Below, piece by piece: positions 1 through 12,748 of a DNA stretch of 64,000 nucleotides (position 1 is its first letter; the number at the start of each line of letters is the position of its first letter). The DNA lies in contig OX345636.1 in assembly GCA_947044365.1 (NCBI GenBank), positions 38,443,200-38,507,199 of the forward strand. The letters are read 5' to 3'. The stretch comes from Petrosia ficiformis. Lineage: Eukaryota; Porifera; Demospongiae; Haplosclerida; Petrosiidae. The position numbers and the translations under genes were made by a program. The notes under the pieces were generated by a model. That model did not search any database, was not told the origin of the DNA, and was given only the letters and a program-made list of their open reading frames with translations.

Positions 1-141
1 GCCTACAAACCACTGTAGCATCTACACTGCTCCAATAATCATCACAAATAGTACCCCATTCATTGCCGAAACATATTTCCACTCTGCCTTCATTTGAAAC
101 AATTCCATCAACTAAACGAATTTCACCATCACTGCATGGAG
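1..141 (-). CDS. Gene 1 SRCR domain 10, first half (cut by window edge)
   Basis: The acceptor AG lies at 143-142. The exon reads [19 protein letters not shown], then WGTICDDYW, and continues towards VCR at the edge. It resembles the exon 10681-10842 of gene 2, the first half of that gene's last SRCR domain (domain 22). Gene 1 may therefore be near its last SRCR domain here, with any stalk and membrane span to the left of the window. Confidence 0.8.
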
Positions 142-3100
142 CTTTTGAACAATCATGTACAATAACAAAATAGATATAATATTATCATAAACATTAGTAA
201 CATATATGCACCTTCACATCCTACTCCAGCATCTTCTGAGTGACTACAATCCTCTTCTCCAATAGGATTACTACTACACTGTACAAGTTTAGTATTACTG
301 GATGTACAAGCAACATTATCAAACCAGATCGTTCCACTACCAGCACCAAAATAAGCATTAGTGTAGTATTTACCATCTATATAGTAACGAATAAAATAAT
401 TAGTAATGTTATCATGATCACTTGATATGATGGTGGTTGTATGAATTAACGTACATCCAGTGTAGGCATATTCTAGTTGTTTACAAATAACAGTAGCATC
501 AACACTTCCCCAACTATCATCACACACTGTTCCCCATGTGTCATTAATACACACCTCTACTCTTCCTTCATACTGATTAGAGCTTCCCACTAATCTCACA
601 TCACCATATGTACAAGTATTAGAAGAATCAACTATGAGAAAGCAACAAGTAATAATGTTTTGTGTATGGAGTGATGACTTATACCTTGACACCTCACACC
701 AACATCTTCATTGTGTCCATAGGTACAGCTAATACTGTTACCAGAAACATATGAACAATCTAATAGACTAGATTCTGTTCCACTACAACCAACATTATCC
801 AGAAATATATCACCAGTACCAGATCCAAAATGAGCACTTGAAAATGCCAAAGCATCTATATTTTGTGTTATACAATTACATATGCAATCTATATTGTCCA
901 TTGATAGCACCTGTTGTTAGATATCCTAATTTTTTACAAACAACTTGAGCATCAACAGAAGTGAAGTAGTCATCACAAACAGTGCCCCATACGTTACTCA
1001 TACAAATTTCTACTCTACCTTCATTGGGAATGTAACCATCAGCAAGACGAAGTTGACCATTATCGCAGGGTGCTATGAATCATATGAAAAGGAAGGTATT
1101 AATTTGAAGGTAAGTATATATAACCAACAACACACCTTCACATCCTACTCCAGCATCTTCTGAGTGACTACAATCCTCTTCTCCAATAGGATTACTACTA
1201 CACTGTACAAGTTTAGTATTACTGGATGTACAAGCAACATTATCAAACCAGATCGTTCCACTACCAGCACCAAAATAAGCATTAGTGTAGTATTTACCAT
1301 CTATATAGTAATGAATAAAATAATTAGTAATGTTATCATGATCACTTGATATGATGGTGGTTGTATGAATTAACGTACATCCAGTGTAGGCATATTCTAG
1401 TTGTTTACAAATAACAGTAGCATCAACACTTCCCCAACTATCATCACACACTGTTCCCCATGTGTCATTAATACACACCTCTACTCTTCCTTCATACTGA
1501 TTAGAGCTTCCCACTAATCTCACATCACCATATGTACAAGTATTAGAAGAATCAACTATGAGAAAGCAACAAGTAATAATGTTTTGTGTATGGAGTGATG
1601 ACTTATACCTTGACACCTCACACCAACATCTTCATTGTGTCCATAGGTACAGCTAATACTGTTACCAGAAACATATGAACAATCTAATAGACTAGATTCT
1701 GTTCCACTACAACCAACATTATCCAGAAATATATCACCAGTACCAGATCCAAAATGAGCACTTGAAAATGCCAAAGCATCTATATTTTGTGTTATACAAT
1801 TACAAATGCAATCTATATTGTCCATTGATAGCACCTGTTGTTAGATATCCTAATTTTTTACAAACAACTTGAGCATCAACAGAAGTGAAGTAGTCATCAC
1901 AAACAGTGCCCCATACGTTACTCATACAAATTTCTACTCTACCTTCATTGGGAATGTAACCATCAGCAAGACGAAGTTGACCATCATCGCAGGGTGCTAT
2001 GAATCATATGAAAACAAAGGCATTAAATTGAAGGTAAGTAGTATATATAACCAACAACACACCTTCACATCCTACTCCAGCATCTTCTGAGTGACTACAA
2101 TCCTCTTTTCCAATTGGATTACTACTACACTGTACAAGTTTAGTATTACTGGATGTACAAGCAACATTATCAAACCAGACCGTTCCACTACCAGCACCAA
2201 AATAAGCATTAGTGTAGTATTTACCATCTATATAGTAATGAATAAAATAATTAGTAATGTTATCATGATCACTTGATATGATGGTGGTTGTATGAATTAA
2301 CGTACATCCAGTGTAGGCATATTCTAGTTGTTTACAAATAACAGTAGCATCAACACTTCCCCAACTATCATCACACACTGTTCCCCATGTGTCATTAATA
2401 CACACCTCTACTCTTCCTTCATACTGATTAGAGCTTCCCACTAATCTCACATCACCATATGTACAAGTATTAGAAGAATCAACTATGAGAAAGCAACAAG
2501 TAATAATGTTTTGTGTATGGAGTGATGACTTATACCTTGACACCTCACACCAACATCTTCATTGTGTCCATAGGTACAGCTAATACTGTTACCAGAAACA
2601 TATGAACAATCTAATAGACTAGATTCTGTTCCACTACAACCAACATTATCCAGAAATATATCACCAGTACCAGATCCAAAATGAGCACTTGAAAATGCCA
2701 AAGCATCTATATTTTGTGTTATACAATTACATATGCAATCTATATTGTCCATTGATAGCACCTGTTGTTAGATATCCTAATTTTTTACAAACAACTTGAG
2801 CATCAACAGAAGTGAAGTAGTCATCACAAACAGTGCCCCATACGTTACTCATACAAATTTCTACTCTACCTTCATTGGGAATGTAACCATCAGCAAGACG
2901 AAGTTGACCATTATCGCAGGGTGCTATGAATCATATGAAAAGGAAGGTATTAATTTGAAGGTAAATGTAAACAATAACACACCTTCACATCCTACTCCAG
3001 CATCTTCTGAGTGACTACAATCCTCTTCTCCAATAGGATTACTACTACACTGTACAAGTTTAGTATTACTGGATGTACAAGCAACATTATCAAACCAGAT

Positions 3101-6100
3101 CGTTCCACTACCAGCACCAAAATAAGCATTAGTGTAGTATTTACCATCTATATAGTAATGAATAATATAAGTAGTAATGTTATCATGATCACTTGATATG
3201 ATGGTGGTTGTATGAATTAACGTACATCCAGTGTAGGCATATCCTAATTGTATACAGATAACTGTAGCATCAACACTTCCCCAACTATCATCACACACTG
3301 TTCCCCATGTGTCATTAATACACACCTCCACTCTTCCTTCATATTTATTAGAACCTCCCACTAGCCTCACATCACCATATGTGCAAGTACCAGTAGCACT
3401 GACTGTAAATGAAACAACCATGTATGAATATAGTTATATACTTCCTCTATACTGAATATATCGGTATACCTTGACATCTGACACCAGCATCTTCTGAATG
3501 TCCATAAGTGCAACTAATACTGTTACCAGACACATGAGTACAATTGATTACATTCATTTCTGTTCCAGCACAGCCAACATTGTCCAGGAAAATATTTCCT
3601 GATCCAGATCCAAAATGAGCACTTGAAAATGCAAGAGCATCTGCAAATTAAATAGAAAATAAGTCCTGCTTTGTGCATATACTGATACAAACAGCATAAT
3701 ACCTGTTGTTAGGTATCCTAGTTGTCTACATACAACTGTAGCATCACTTACACCCCAATAGTCATCACAAATAGTTCCCCACACATTATTATAACAGATC
3801 TCAACTCTTCCTTCATTGTCAATGTTTCCTCCAGCAAGACGTATTTTTCCATGTGCACAGGGAGCTGTGAAGAATTATTAGATGAATTACACATGCATTT
3901 GATAGAATATCCTGGGAACATTGCTAGACTTTAAAGTAAGTGTCTAAAGAATTGCTAACATTAGCAAAGCACTACATTTTTAATCGGTATAGATTTGATA
4001 GTGAACATATAAATTTTGGAATCATGAATGAGTACACAACCTTCTAACGTAAGCAGTGTGGTCTGAAAAAAAAAAAGTGACTGATTGTGTATTCAATAAA
4101 CCAATATCATAATTAACATAATTATACATAATTATTATAATGATTAATAAATAAATACATTAATGCCAAATTGTGTATAACAAGATAATTATAATAATTA
4201 TTATTGAGAAAAGGTAACTGTAAAAAGTAATGAAGCATAATTATGTTCACGACTTGGTACTTATACTGGCTACTAACATCCAATGTATACAGTTATTTGA
4301 GAAGTCTAGCATAACAATCTAAATAAATTTGTACTTATAATAGCAAATAATAACAGATGTTGTTCTTTTTTATAATTGCATGCACTTTATATATAGTCAA
4401 TATATATCAAGTACAAAAGAAATATATACGATACTTTATAAGCCATGTCCTTTATTTGACCAAGCCCTTGAAAGATGCAACTTTCTTATTGATGTGTGTT
4501 CAACATGGGCCTTCATATAGAAGTGGGCCTATGGGTCATAAAAACTAATCTTTGTTCATTTAATAGAACATAGGTTAGATACTATATAGGTTTTTAATAT
4601 TCTACAAGAACTGAGAATATAGTATCTAACATGTTTATACTACTTTGTTGGAAAGAAGATCTATAATAAATAAGGTATATGCATTATTTAGTTGCAAAAA
4701 GAACATCATGGTTTTCGATTGCGCAAGTGTTTTTGTTCTCAGGGCAACACTCACATCTTGATTTACTCAGTTATAACTATTGGAATTCAAACTGCTCAGG
4801 ATTTTAGTTTGATATAAGACCTTTTAATAAAGTCATAGATACAAAAAGTATTGTTCATTTGTGGTCAGAAAACACCAAGATTGTCTGTTGACTACTGCAT
4901 TTAGGTAGATTAAAGGAAGATTGCTATTTTGGAGAGCTAAAATCCTTTAATTGACCAATCAGATTGTAGTATTTTAGTGAGTTATAATGTGACAATCTGT
5001 AGCATAATGAAGAACACAAAACACACAGATAAAGACTAGTGATGGACACATAGATACACATACTGCAAAGTTGTTTAACAGAATGCAAAGCGATACGAGA
5101 TAGAGATATCTTCTCGGGGATATTTTTGGTTAATCAATGCTATTAATCTATCCTACCATGATTACACCTACTGCAAATGTTCAGTCTAAAAACATTTATA
5201 TAATTATATTTTTTGCTCAAATTAATGTCTGATTAGAAAACATTAGCAAAGAAAGTACATATTTGCTGAGATACATGATGTAAATTACATCTGGTATATA
5301 AACAATGAACAGTGACTCATCTTTCTGAGTTTTGACTTCAAATGAATGTACATTTATCATAATTTATATGAAATTAACACATAACTCTGACTGTCTAAGT
5401 GTACAGCACTATATAGAAATAACTGTGCATGGGAATGACCAAGCAATAATGGAATGAGCTACCAGGAAATAAACTTCATTCACTAAAGGAAACTTCATCA
5501 AAGTTATCAACATTTCCGGCCATAATTTTGATTAGAATAGTTTTACTAATGAAAGAATGACTCAGTTAAGATCTGCATAGAAATGACTATATTCATTACA
5601 AGTCCATAAAAAGGTATTTACATTTCCCAATTGTAATTATTAATAAGCACATGACTTACTTAAACAGATTCATATATTGTTAATGTCAGTAATGAATAAT
5701 TAATTAAAAATTACAATAATATATATATAATACATAATTAATGTTATGTATAATATGTTATACTACAGATGGTGAGAAGTATGCACAAACGTCAAGGCAA
5801 AAAGAAAAGAATATTTTATCACTTCATACCACTAGGAATCTAACAAATTCACAGGCATTTTGACTAAGTAATATTGGCAGTTACTTCTATCTTTATAGTA
5901 TTCAAGTTATAGTGGTCACAAAATTCTGATATACAAAATATAATAAAATTAATGTTGATTTGATTAACTATAAAAATAACTAAATAAACACCTTCAGAAA
6001 ACTGTCATACTATAACTAAATGTGGTCCTATTGTCATACCAAAATATATATACTGTATTTGTATACCTTCACACTTGACTCCGGCATCTTCACTATGAGA

Positions 6101-6625
6101 ACAAGATGTGTCAAATATAGTGTTAGAAGAGCAAGCTAAGAGTGTATTCTCAGTTCCAGAACAAGCAACATTTTGAAGAGCAATGTCTCCAGTTCCTTGA
6201 CCAAAATAAGCATTGGCATATGCTATACCATCTAAACATAAAGAAGTTGGATGCAATTATGCTTTCATTTGTTCATTCATCATGTATACAGCACACTCCT
6301 ACTTATTGCAAACTCACATCCAGAATATGAATATCCAAGTTGCTTGCAAACCACTCTGGCATCTGCACTCCCCCATCCATCATCACAAACAGTGTACCAG
6401 TTGTTGTTAATACACACCTCTACTCTACCTTCATACACATTAGAGCCTCCTTCTAGCCTTACATCACCATAAGTACACCCTATAATATTATATTCAAACA
6501 TTTAAACACGTACTGAACATGCAAATGCTCTGATATAGTATAGCATATTACCGATTTATTATGCAATCACCTTTGACATTGATAAATGATGCTAGCAGCA
6601 ACACACAGCAGACTGTTAGTTTCAT
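1..6625 (-). CDS. SRCR-array receptor gene 1 (3' end beyond window)
   Basis: Multi-exon gene read right to left. It starts with a 55-nt signal-peptide exon and continues with alternating half-domain exons of 162 or 177 nt (N-terminal half) and 165 or 171 nt (C-terminal half). All introns are phase 1 with GT/AG borders. I count nine complete SRCR domains and the first half of a tenth at the left edge, about 1,070 visible residues. Each domain shows the motif order GDxRLVGG, EGRVE(V/I)C, WGT(V/I)CDD, VCxQLGY, then AxFGxGxGxI(W/F)LD and HSEDAGVxC. SRCR domains are extracellular protein-binding modules. Large SRCR proteins in sponges have been proposed as aggregation or immune receptors, so that role here is inference. 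No membrane span is visible because the 3' end is missing. Its first exons are paralogous to those of the next gene at 7909-27665. Confidence 0.88.
212..2982. repeat. Three tandem 0.92 kb units, each with two SRCR domains' worth of exons
   Basis: The units 212-1135 (924 bp), 1136-2062 (927 bp) and 2063-2982 (920 bp) are nearly identical, including their introns. A few point changes (for example CGA/TGA near 388 and 1312) and small intron indels near 1106, 2041 and 2960 separate them. Each unit carries one domain of each alternating type, so copy-number change keeps the reading frame. Near-identity of introns points to a recent origin or ongoing homogenisation. Confidence 0.9.
212..3402 (-). 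CDS. Gene 1 SRCR domains 3-9 (amplified array)
   Basis: Fourteen exons, right to left: 3226-3402/2983-3147 (domain 3), 2762-2923/2536-2706 (4), 2306-2482/2063-2227 (5), 1835-1996/1609-1779 (6), 1379-1555/1136-1300 (7), 911-1072/685-855 (8) and 455-631/212-376 (9). Two domain types alternate. The 177+165-nt type begins with a [10 protein letters not shown] motif; the 162+171-nt type begins with a GQLRLADG motif. All lengths are multiples of three with phase-1 introns. In domains 5, 7 and 9 the usual QLGY reads QLEY, while domain 3 keeps QLGY. This ties the three copies to one recent amplification. Confidence 0.87.
3470..3864 (-). CDS. Gene 1 SRCR domain 2 (two exons)
   Basis: Exon 3703-3864 is the first half ([19 protein letters not shown], then [10 protein letters not shown]). 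Exon 3470-3640 is the second half ([17 protein letters not shown], ending DAGVRCQG). The two exons and the 62-bp intron between them are almost identical to 23940-24324 in gene 2. The intron differs mainly by a 10-bp indel, and a few coding positions differ. A 2.2 kb intron separates this domain from domain 1. Confidence 0.85.
3865..6066. other. Gene 1 intron, 2.2 kb
   Basis: AT-rich intron between SRCR domains 1 and 2. I see no coding exon, no convincing inverted-repeat element and no RNA gene. Short reading frames here have no recognisable motif. Confidence 0.6.
6067..6479 (-). CDS. Gene 1 SRCR domain 1 (two exons)
   Basis: Exon 6318-6479 encodes the first half (starts [14 protein letters not shown], ends QLGYSYSG). 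Exon 6067-6231 encodes the second half ([17 protein letters not shown], ending DAGVKCEG). It is the most divergent domain of the array. Its closest relative in the window is domain 1 of gene 2 at 26821-27532, which suggests that the membrane-distal domain is orthologous between the two genes while inner domains are reshuffled. Confidence 0.85.
6571..6625 (-). CDS. Gene 1 signal-peptide exon
   Basis: First coding exon of gene 1. The ATG is at 6625-6623 and the exon encodes [19 protein letters not shown] (the last codon is completed by the next exon), a typical hydrophobic secretion signal. It ends in phase 1 at a GT donor (GTGATT), so it joins in frame to the first SRCR exon. I chose this start because the paralogous gene has an equivalent 55-nt exon at 27611-27665, which begins at the same point with [14 protein letters not shown]. 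Confidence 0.85.
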
Positions 6626-7908
6626 GCTGAATAAAAGGGATTAAAATGTTGCTTGCGAAGTGTGTCAAGAAAACAGACCCGCACCCCGCCCTAAGCATAA
6701 TACGAAGGTGAGAACTAGGTGGGGTTGAGCTCGTATGTACGTAGTGAAACCATAGCATATCACGCCTTATAGTACTAGTTTTGTCACAGCCTGTGCCATT
6801 GTAGTGAATTTTATGGTGCATATGCATAGTTATGACTATAATTATACTGATGTAAACATGCAGACTGGTTTGACGACTGAACAGTTGTCAAAGGACATGA
6901 TCACCATAATTATTTGCATATTTCACATTGATAATTATGTGATTGCAACTTTCATTCTAAATTGTATGTTATGTCATGCCTTCTAATCTGCAGTTGTTGG
7001 AGCAAGTGCTGTTATTGATGACCCTTCGATCCAGTTTCTAGTGCGGGCAAATGCGTAGGGTGCCCCTAACAGACAGTCAAAGTATAATTATAGCTAATAT
7101 TAATTAAATTATAAAAAGGAAGCTAGAATACAATTTAAGAGATCACATTAAGATTGAGTAAGCAGCTTACTGTTGACACGTATGATGTCGATAATTCTTG
7201 TGCGAGCTTGAGATATTAGGCCCTACCCAAAAAATTTCAGCTCTCCTTAATATGTACATACTGTGGTTTTCAAGTTCACCTTTGCACATGCTCAGTATAA
7301 GTATTGTGAGGTCACTGTGACCTCACAATATCTATACTGAGCATGCACGAAGGTGAACTTGACCTTTCAGTTTCAATGAACTTAAAAACCGCAGAATATA
7401 GAAATGCTCGCTTCTTAAATATACCACACCCAACAATGAATGATACTGGCTTTACTTCTGAAAGTGAAAGATCCATACAGTATATATGCCAAATCTTTAT
7501 ATGAGGATTTTATCTACTTGCAATTATACCATAATAACTATTATTATTCTCCTAATCACACTTAACTACAATAGCTACAAAAATAATCTGCTATATATAA
7601 TTATATAGAATTATATTATATATATAATTTATATATATATATGAATTTCTGAGGTGATATATACCTACTCGTGAGTTATGATGATTATATATAGATCTGT
7701 AGATACTACAGAATTGCACTTGCTTTATAATTAGCAGCTAAATTCTCCTGATTATAATTTTTGTGGGAAATTTTTATGAAAGGTTATTTAATTATAAAGA
7801 AAATAATTTATAATTAATCGTCACCATTACAAGACATTTGAAAAAAAAATTATAAAAACTCAGCAAAATGAATTGTCATTATTAACATTAACATTATTAA
7901 TTAGCCGT
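6626..7908. other. Intergenic region between gene 1 start and gene 2 stop
   Basis: This 1.28 kb region should hold the promoter of gene 1 and the 3' UTR of gene 2. Apart from the foldback at 7262-7370 and AT runs near 7590-7640, I see no gene. No promoter element can be assigned with confidence. Confidence 0.5.
7262..7370. repeat. Foldback element (about 54-bp arms)
   Basis: Near-perfect inverted repeat centred at 7316. The left arm contains TTCAAGTTCACCTT, CATGCTCAGTATA and TGTGAGGTCAC. The right arm carries their complements in reverse order (GTGACCTCACA, TATACTGAGCATG, AAGGTGAACTTGA). The arms differ at only a few positions. It could be a small MITE; no clear target-site duplication was found. 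Confidence 0.75.
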
Positions 7909-8116
7909 TTAAAATACACTAGATGATACTGGTTCCTCCATAGTATCATCATTATTATCATCTTCAAAACCAATGTTTTCATCTTTATCCAGTGCTACCA
8001 TATTTGTGATACCACCATCACCTTTGAACGAAGAATTTGAGAATGCTAGAACAGACCTGTTCCCAAGTACATTATCTCCAATTTCATACTGTTTGGAATG
8101 TTTTCCTTTGTAAACA
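7909..8116 (-). CDS. Gene 2 cytoplasmic tail exon and stop
   Basis: Last coding exon, joined in phase 2 to the membrane-span exon. It encodes about 68 residues beginning [15 protein letters not shown] and ending in an acidic stretch ([14 protein letters not shown], then SSSVF), with stop TAA. I recognise no ITAM- or kinase-type motif. The first residues after the membrane are basic (YKGKHSK), as expected for a stop-transfer signal. Confidence 0.82.
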
Positions 8117-11100
8117 CTATTGGATGAATGAAAACAAATTATACTATGTTAAAATTGTAATTAGATACCAAATGTTGTTTTTAAATGAATTTTATGAATT
8201 TTATGAAACATGTCATATAATGCTATAAATATATAATTATTTCATTATAATTATACACATAAGGCACTCACATAAACATCACTACAGCAACAATCAGTAC
8301 AGCAAGAATAACAAACACAATGAGTGTGATAGTAATTCCAGCCACTGCACTTGTAGATAATGCTTGAGAACGACCTGACTCAGAAGTAGTGGACTCAGAG
8401 AATGATATACGTCTGAATCCAGAGCTCTCATAATCACCATTACTAACACCTGCCTAATTGTAGAAGTGAAATTATTCAGTAAACGATGAAACACAGTTGA
8501 TTGATACAAATACGCAATCATAACTACTATTAGTACTAATAGTAACTTACTTCCACTGCATCCTTCATCACATCAAAAGGTAGAATACCTCGTGCACTGC
8601 CATCACCAGTGATAACAAAGAAAGAAATGTCTGTTACACCATTAGAATTAGACTCAATACTTGATATAATAACACAGCTTGTAGTCCCTTCACTGTTGTA
8701 GAAGCACAATACAATTTGAATCATGAATTCACAATAATCTCTATTGTTACTACAACCCTATGTGGAGTTTAAACTCTGAATTTATAATGACATCCAGAAA
8801 TGATTAAACAATGAATTTATAATAAGGATTAGATCTCCTATATGTTATTTATATATGGCGACTCTATTTGTTATGATACACTTTTAACTTTCCATAAAAT
8901 AATTTTACTGTTTTTCTTACCTAGCACCTTCACCAATTCTTATAGGAACACATGCTCGGTTATAAGTTGAACAATAGGTATCAATAATTTTAGCAGTGAC
9001 TTGTTCAAACTCTCCTTGTGCATTTGTGGTGAACTAAATAAATAAGGAAGTAACTATATAAATAATGTCTTCTCTTTATCATCTTGTGTATTTGTACGTC
9101 ATCCATTTGTAACTGTGTATTATCCATACCCTCCCAACTGTCATCTCCCTATGTTCTATAAGTCAGTGTCTCTTTCCATTTCTGTCTATCTATTTGTATA
9201 CAAACAGACAGAGAGACAGACAGACAGACAAGTAATCAAAGTAGAGTTATCGAAGTATACTATAGCTCATGAAGTCTCATATAACTGTCAAAGTCTTACA
9301 ATTCAGAAATTACTTTTTTGCTTTCACAAATTTACTACAACTATCTCTCTCAACCTGTCTGTCTTCTGTTTCTATAAGTAGAAGTCAAGTGTGTGTCTTT
9401 TAATTATATTTTTGCATTCGCAAACTCACAGCAATCACAGTGTAGTCACCCAGTGTAGCCGTTATAGTATTATCTCTCACTACACTGCTAGTGCTTGTAG
9501 ACATATCAACAGAACAAGTTGGTCTTGGAACTGTGCTGGAAGTAGCAATGTGTGTGTTGCTTGACGTGATTGTACTGGAGGATAAGGATGTTGATGTTGT
9601 GCTGACAATACTACTTGAGGATGTAGTACTTAGTGCAGTAGTGGTTGAATATGTAGATGTTGTGGAGAATAATGAGGAAGGTGATGTGGAATGTGATAGA
9701 AAAGATGATGTTTCCTTTGTACTGAATATACTAACTGAGGAAGTTGTAATCAAAGTAGTAACAGATGAATATACAGGAAATGAAGAATACATGGTGGAAA
9801 ATAATGGAGCGGAAGATGCTATTACTGTTGTTGTGACATCATTACTTGAGGACATTGTCATAGACAATGAAGAAACAGTTGTGGAGAGTGATGGTGAAGG
9901 AGATGGGGAAGGAGATGGGGAAGGAGATGAAGTCAATGTTCTGACTAGACTACTTAAGGATGTTGTACTGACTATACTACTTGTACTCAATGTGGTGGAA
10001 GATGAGGATGATGCTTCGTAGGATGGTGCAGATGGTGATGGAGAAGGTATTATAGTTGTTAACGCACTGCTAGAGGAAGTGGTACTCACAATAGTTGATA
10101 GTGAAGTCGTAGATTGTGAGTACGATGATGTAAAGAAGGGTGATGGTGAAGGCGATGGAGAAGGTAAGAATGTGCTGGTAGAGGAAGTGGTACTTGCAAA
10201 AGTTGAGATTGAAGTCACAGATGGTGAAGGTAACGAAGGTGAATATGTAGTTGATGTAGTTGATGTAGTTGATGCAGTAGTGATCACACTGCTTGAAGTA
10301 CTCACAACAGTGGAGACAAAGAATGTTGATACTGAGGACGATATAGATGAAGAAGTTGATGAAGGTGACTGTGATGGAGATACAGAACTAGCAGACTGAG
10401 CCACTGTAAATTAATAAAAACATTCACCTAATTTTGTTTACATATTTGCATATCTTACATTGACACCTGACACCAGCATCTTCCTGATGACCAGTAGAGC
10501 AATAAACATTGTCTGAATCATAAGAACAATCCAGTATACTGCTTTCAGTTCCACTACAACCAACATTGTCTAGGAATATTGTACCACTACCAGCTCCAAA
10601 GTGAGCATTAGTGAATGCCACTGCATCTGTGTATTATAATACATACATCATTAAGTCATTGCACAGTAACTGTTTGGTACCTATGTCTGAATACCCAAGT
10701 TGTCTACAAATAACTGTGGCATCTACATTGGCCCACAAATCATCACAAATAGTACCCCATTCATTATTGAAACATATTTCTACTCTGCCTTCATTTGTGA
10801 CAATTCCTCCAACCAAACGAATTTCACCATCACTGCAGGGAGCTGTGAAATAATTAGAAAATTTAATAACTATAACATGAATCTATAATTAACCTTCACA
10901 GCCTACACTAGCATCTTCTGAGTGACTACAAGTTTCCTCTCCAATAGGACTACTACTACACTGTAGAAGTTTAGTATTACTAGATGTACAAGCAACATCA
11001 TCCAACCAGATCTTTCCACTACCAGCACCAAAATATGCACTACTATAATATTTGCCATCTGTAGCAATAAATGAAGTAATTAAACTTCTCTGGTTATAAT

Positions 11101-12399
11101 TACCAATCAACTCACATCCAGTGTAGGAATATCCTAGTTGTTTACAGACAACAGTGGCATCAACACTTCCCCAACCATCATCACATACTGTTCCCCATGT
11201 GTCATTAATACACACTTCCACTCTACCCTGGTATGGAGTAGAACCATTGTAAAGTCTTACATCACCATAGGTGCAAACACCAGTAGTATTGACTATAAAT
11301 GTAAATGTAAGGAAATGAAACCCCTAATATACAAATAGTCATCTCGTTACCTTGACACCTCACACCCACATCTTCACTATGACCATAGTAACAGTAAATA
11401 TTACTATCAGAAACATATGAACAATCTAGAAGACTAGACTCCATTCCGCTACAACCAACATTGTCCAGAAAAATATCACCAGTACCAGATCCAAAATGAG
11501 CACTTGGAAAAGCCACGGCATCTATAAAAGTAGTGATTGTAAATAAGTAATCAATATCGAAAATCTTGATCAATATTCACAACTACACCTATTGTTAAAT
11601 ATCCCAGTTGACTACAAACAACTTGTGCATCAACAGAAGTGAAAAGATCATCACAAATAGTACCCCATTCATTGCCTAGACATATTTCCACTCTTCCTTC
11701 ATTTGGAATATTTCCTCCAACAAGACGAAGTTGACCATCAGTGCAGGGTGCTAGAACAATAATGAGTGATGTATATAAGTAATATAAACAGTAATACACA
11801 AGTATACCTTCACATCCTACTCCAGCATCTTCTGAGTGACTACAAGTCTCCTCTCCAATAGGACTACTACTACACTGTAGAAGTTTAGTGTTACTAGATG
11901 TACAAGCAACATCATCCAACCAGATCTTTCCACTACCTGAACCAAAATATGCACTACTGTAGTATTTACCATCTGTGAAATGAATTAAACTCATCATGAT
12001 CACTTTATATGATGACGGTTGTACTAATTAACTCACATCCAGTGTAGGCATATCCTAGTTGTTGACATACCACAGTAGCATCAACACTTCCCCAACTATC
12101 ATCACAAACTGTTCCCCATGTATCATTGATACAAACTTCCACCCTTCCTTCATACTGAGTGGAACCACCTACTAGTCTTATATCACCATAGGTACAGACA
12201 CCAGTAGCATTGACTGTAGGTATGATGAAAGAATAAACTGAATTATATTAATAATGGCATTCTATATTTATATATAATTATAATTATATATATATTGGTG
12301 ATAAAAAAATACAAAGGATTTATTATTGTTTTGCGAGTAGGATATAATTATAAATAAATAAATGAATACATAGAGTGTAAAACCAATTATAATTATTAT

Positions 12400-12431
<32 letters not shown>

Positions 12432-12712
12432 ATATATATCTATATATATATATATAGCATGCTACCATGGCAACCGTTTGATGTGGTTAGGTCTTATATT
12501 TTTGTATATAGACCTGTGAATCTTTAATCTATCAGCATACAATATATTGTATATAGTACACTTACAGTTCTTATATAAAACAATATAAAACCTTGGTTTA
12601 GTGTCCTCGGATGTGATATAGCCCTCGCAGGCTCGGGCTATATCACATCCTTGGACACTAAACCTCGGGTCTATATTTTTGTATATAAGACCTGTAAGTG
12701 TACTATATATAT

Positions 12713-12748
<36 letters not shown>

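Noticed and set aside
240..425. Repeated plus-strand 61-72 codon frames across 240-3196
   Set aside because: They are antisense to the repeated SRCR exons; their repetition only reflects the tandem units.
9491..10399. Long plus-strand open frames rich in Val, Asp and Glu
   Set aside because: They are antisense to the Ser/Thr/Pro exon of gene 2; the complement of Ser/Thr codon runs gives such residues. The minus-strand exon fits in phase with its neighbours.
12268..12468. Tyr/Ile-rich frames in TA runs (also 41072-41287 and 41439-41708)
   Set aside because: Products of TA microsatellites with no coding signal.
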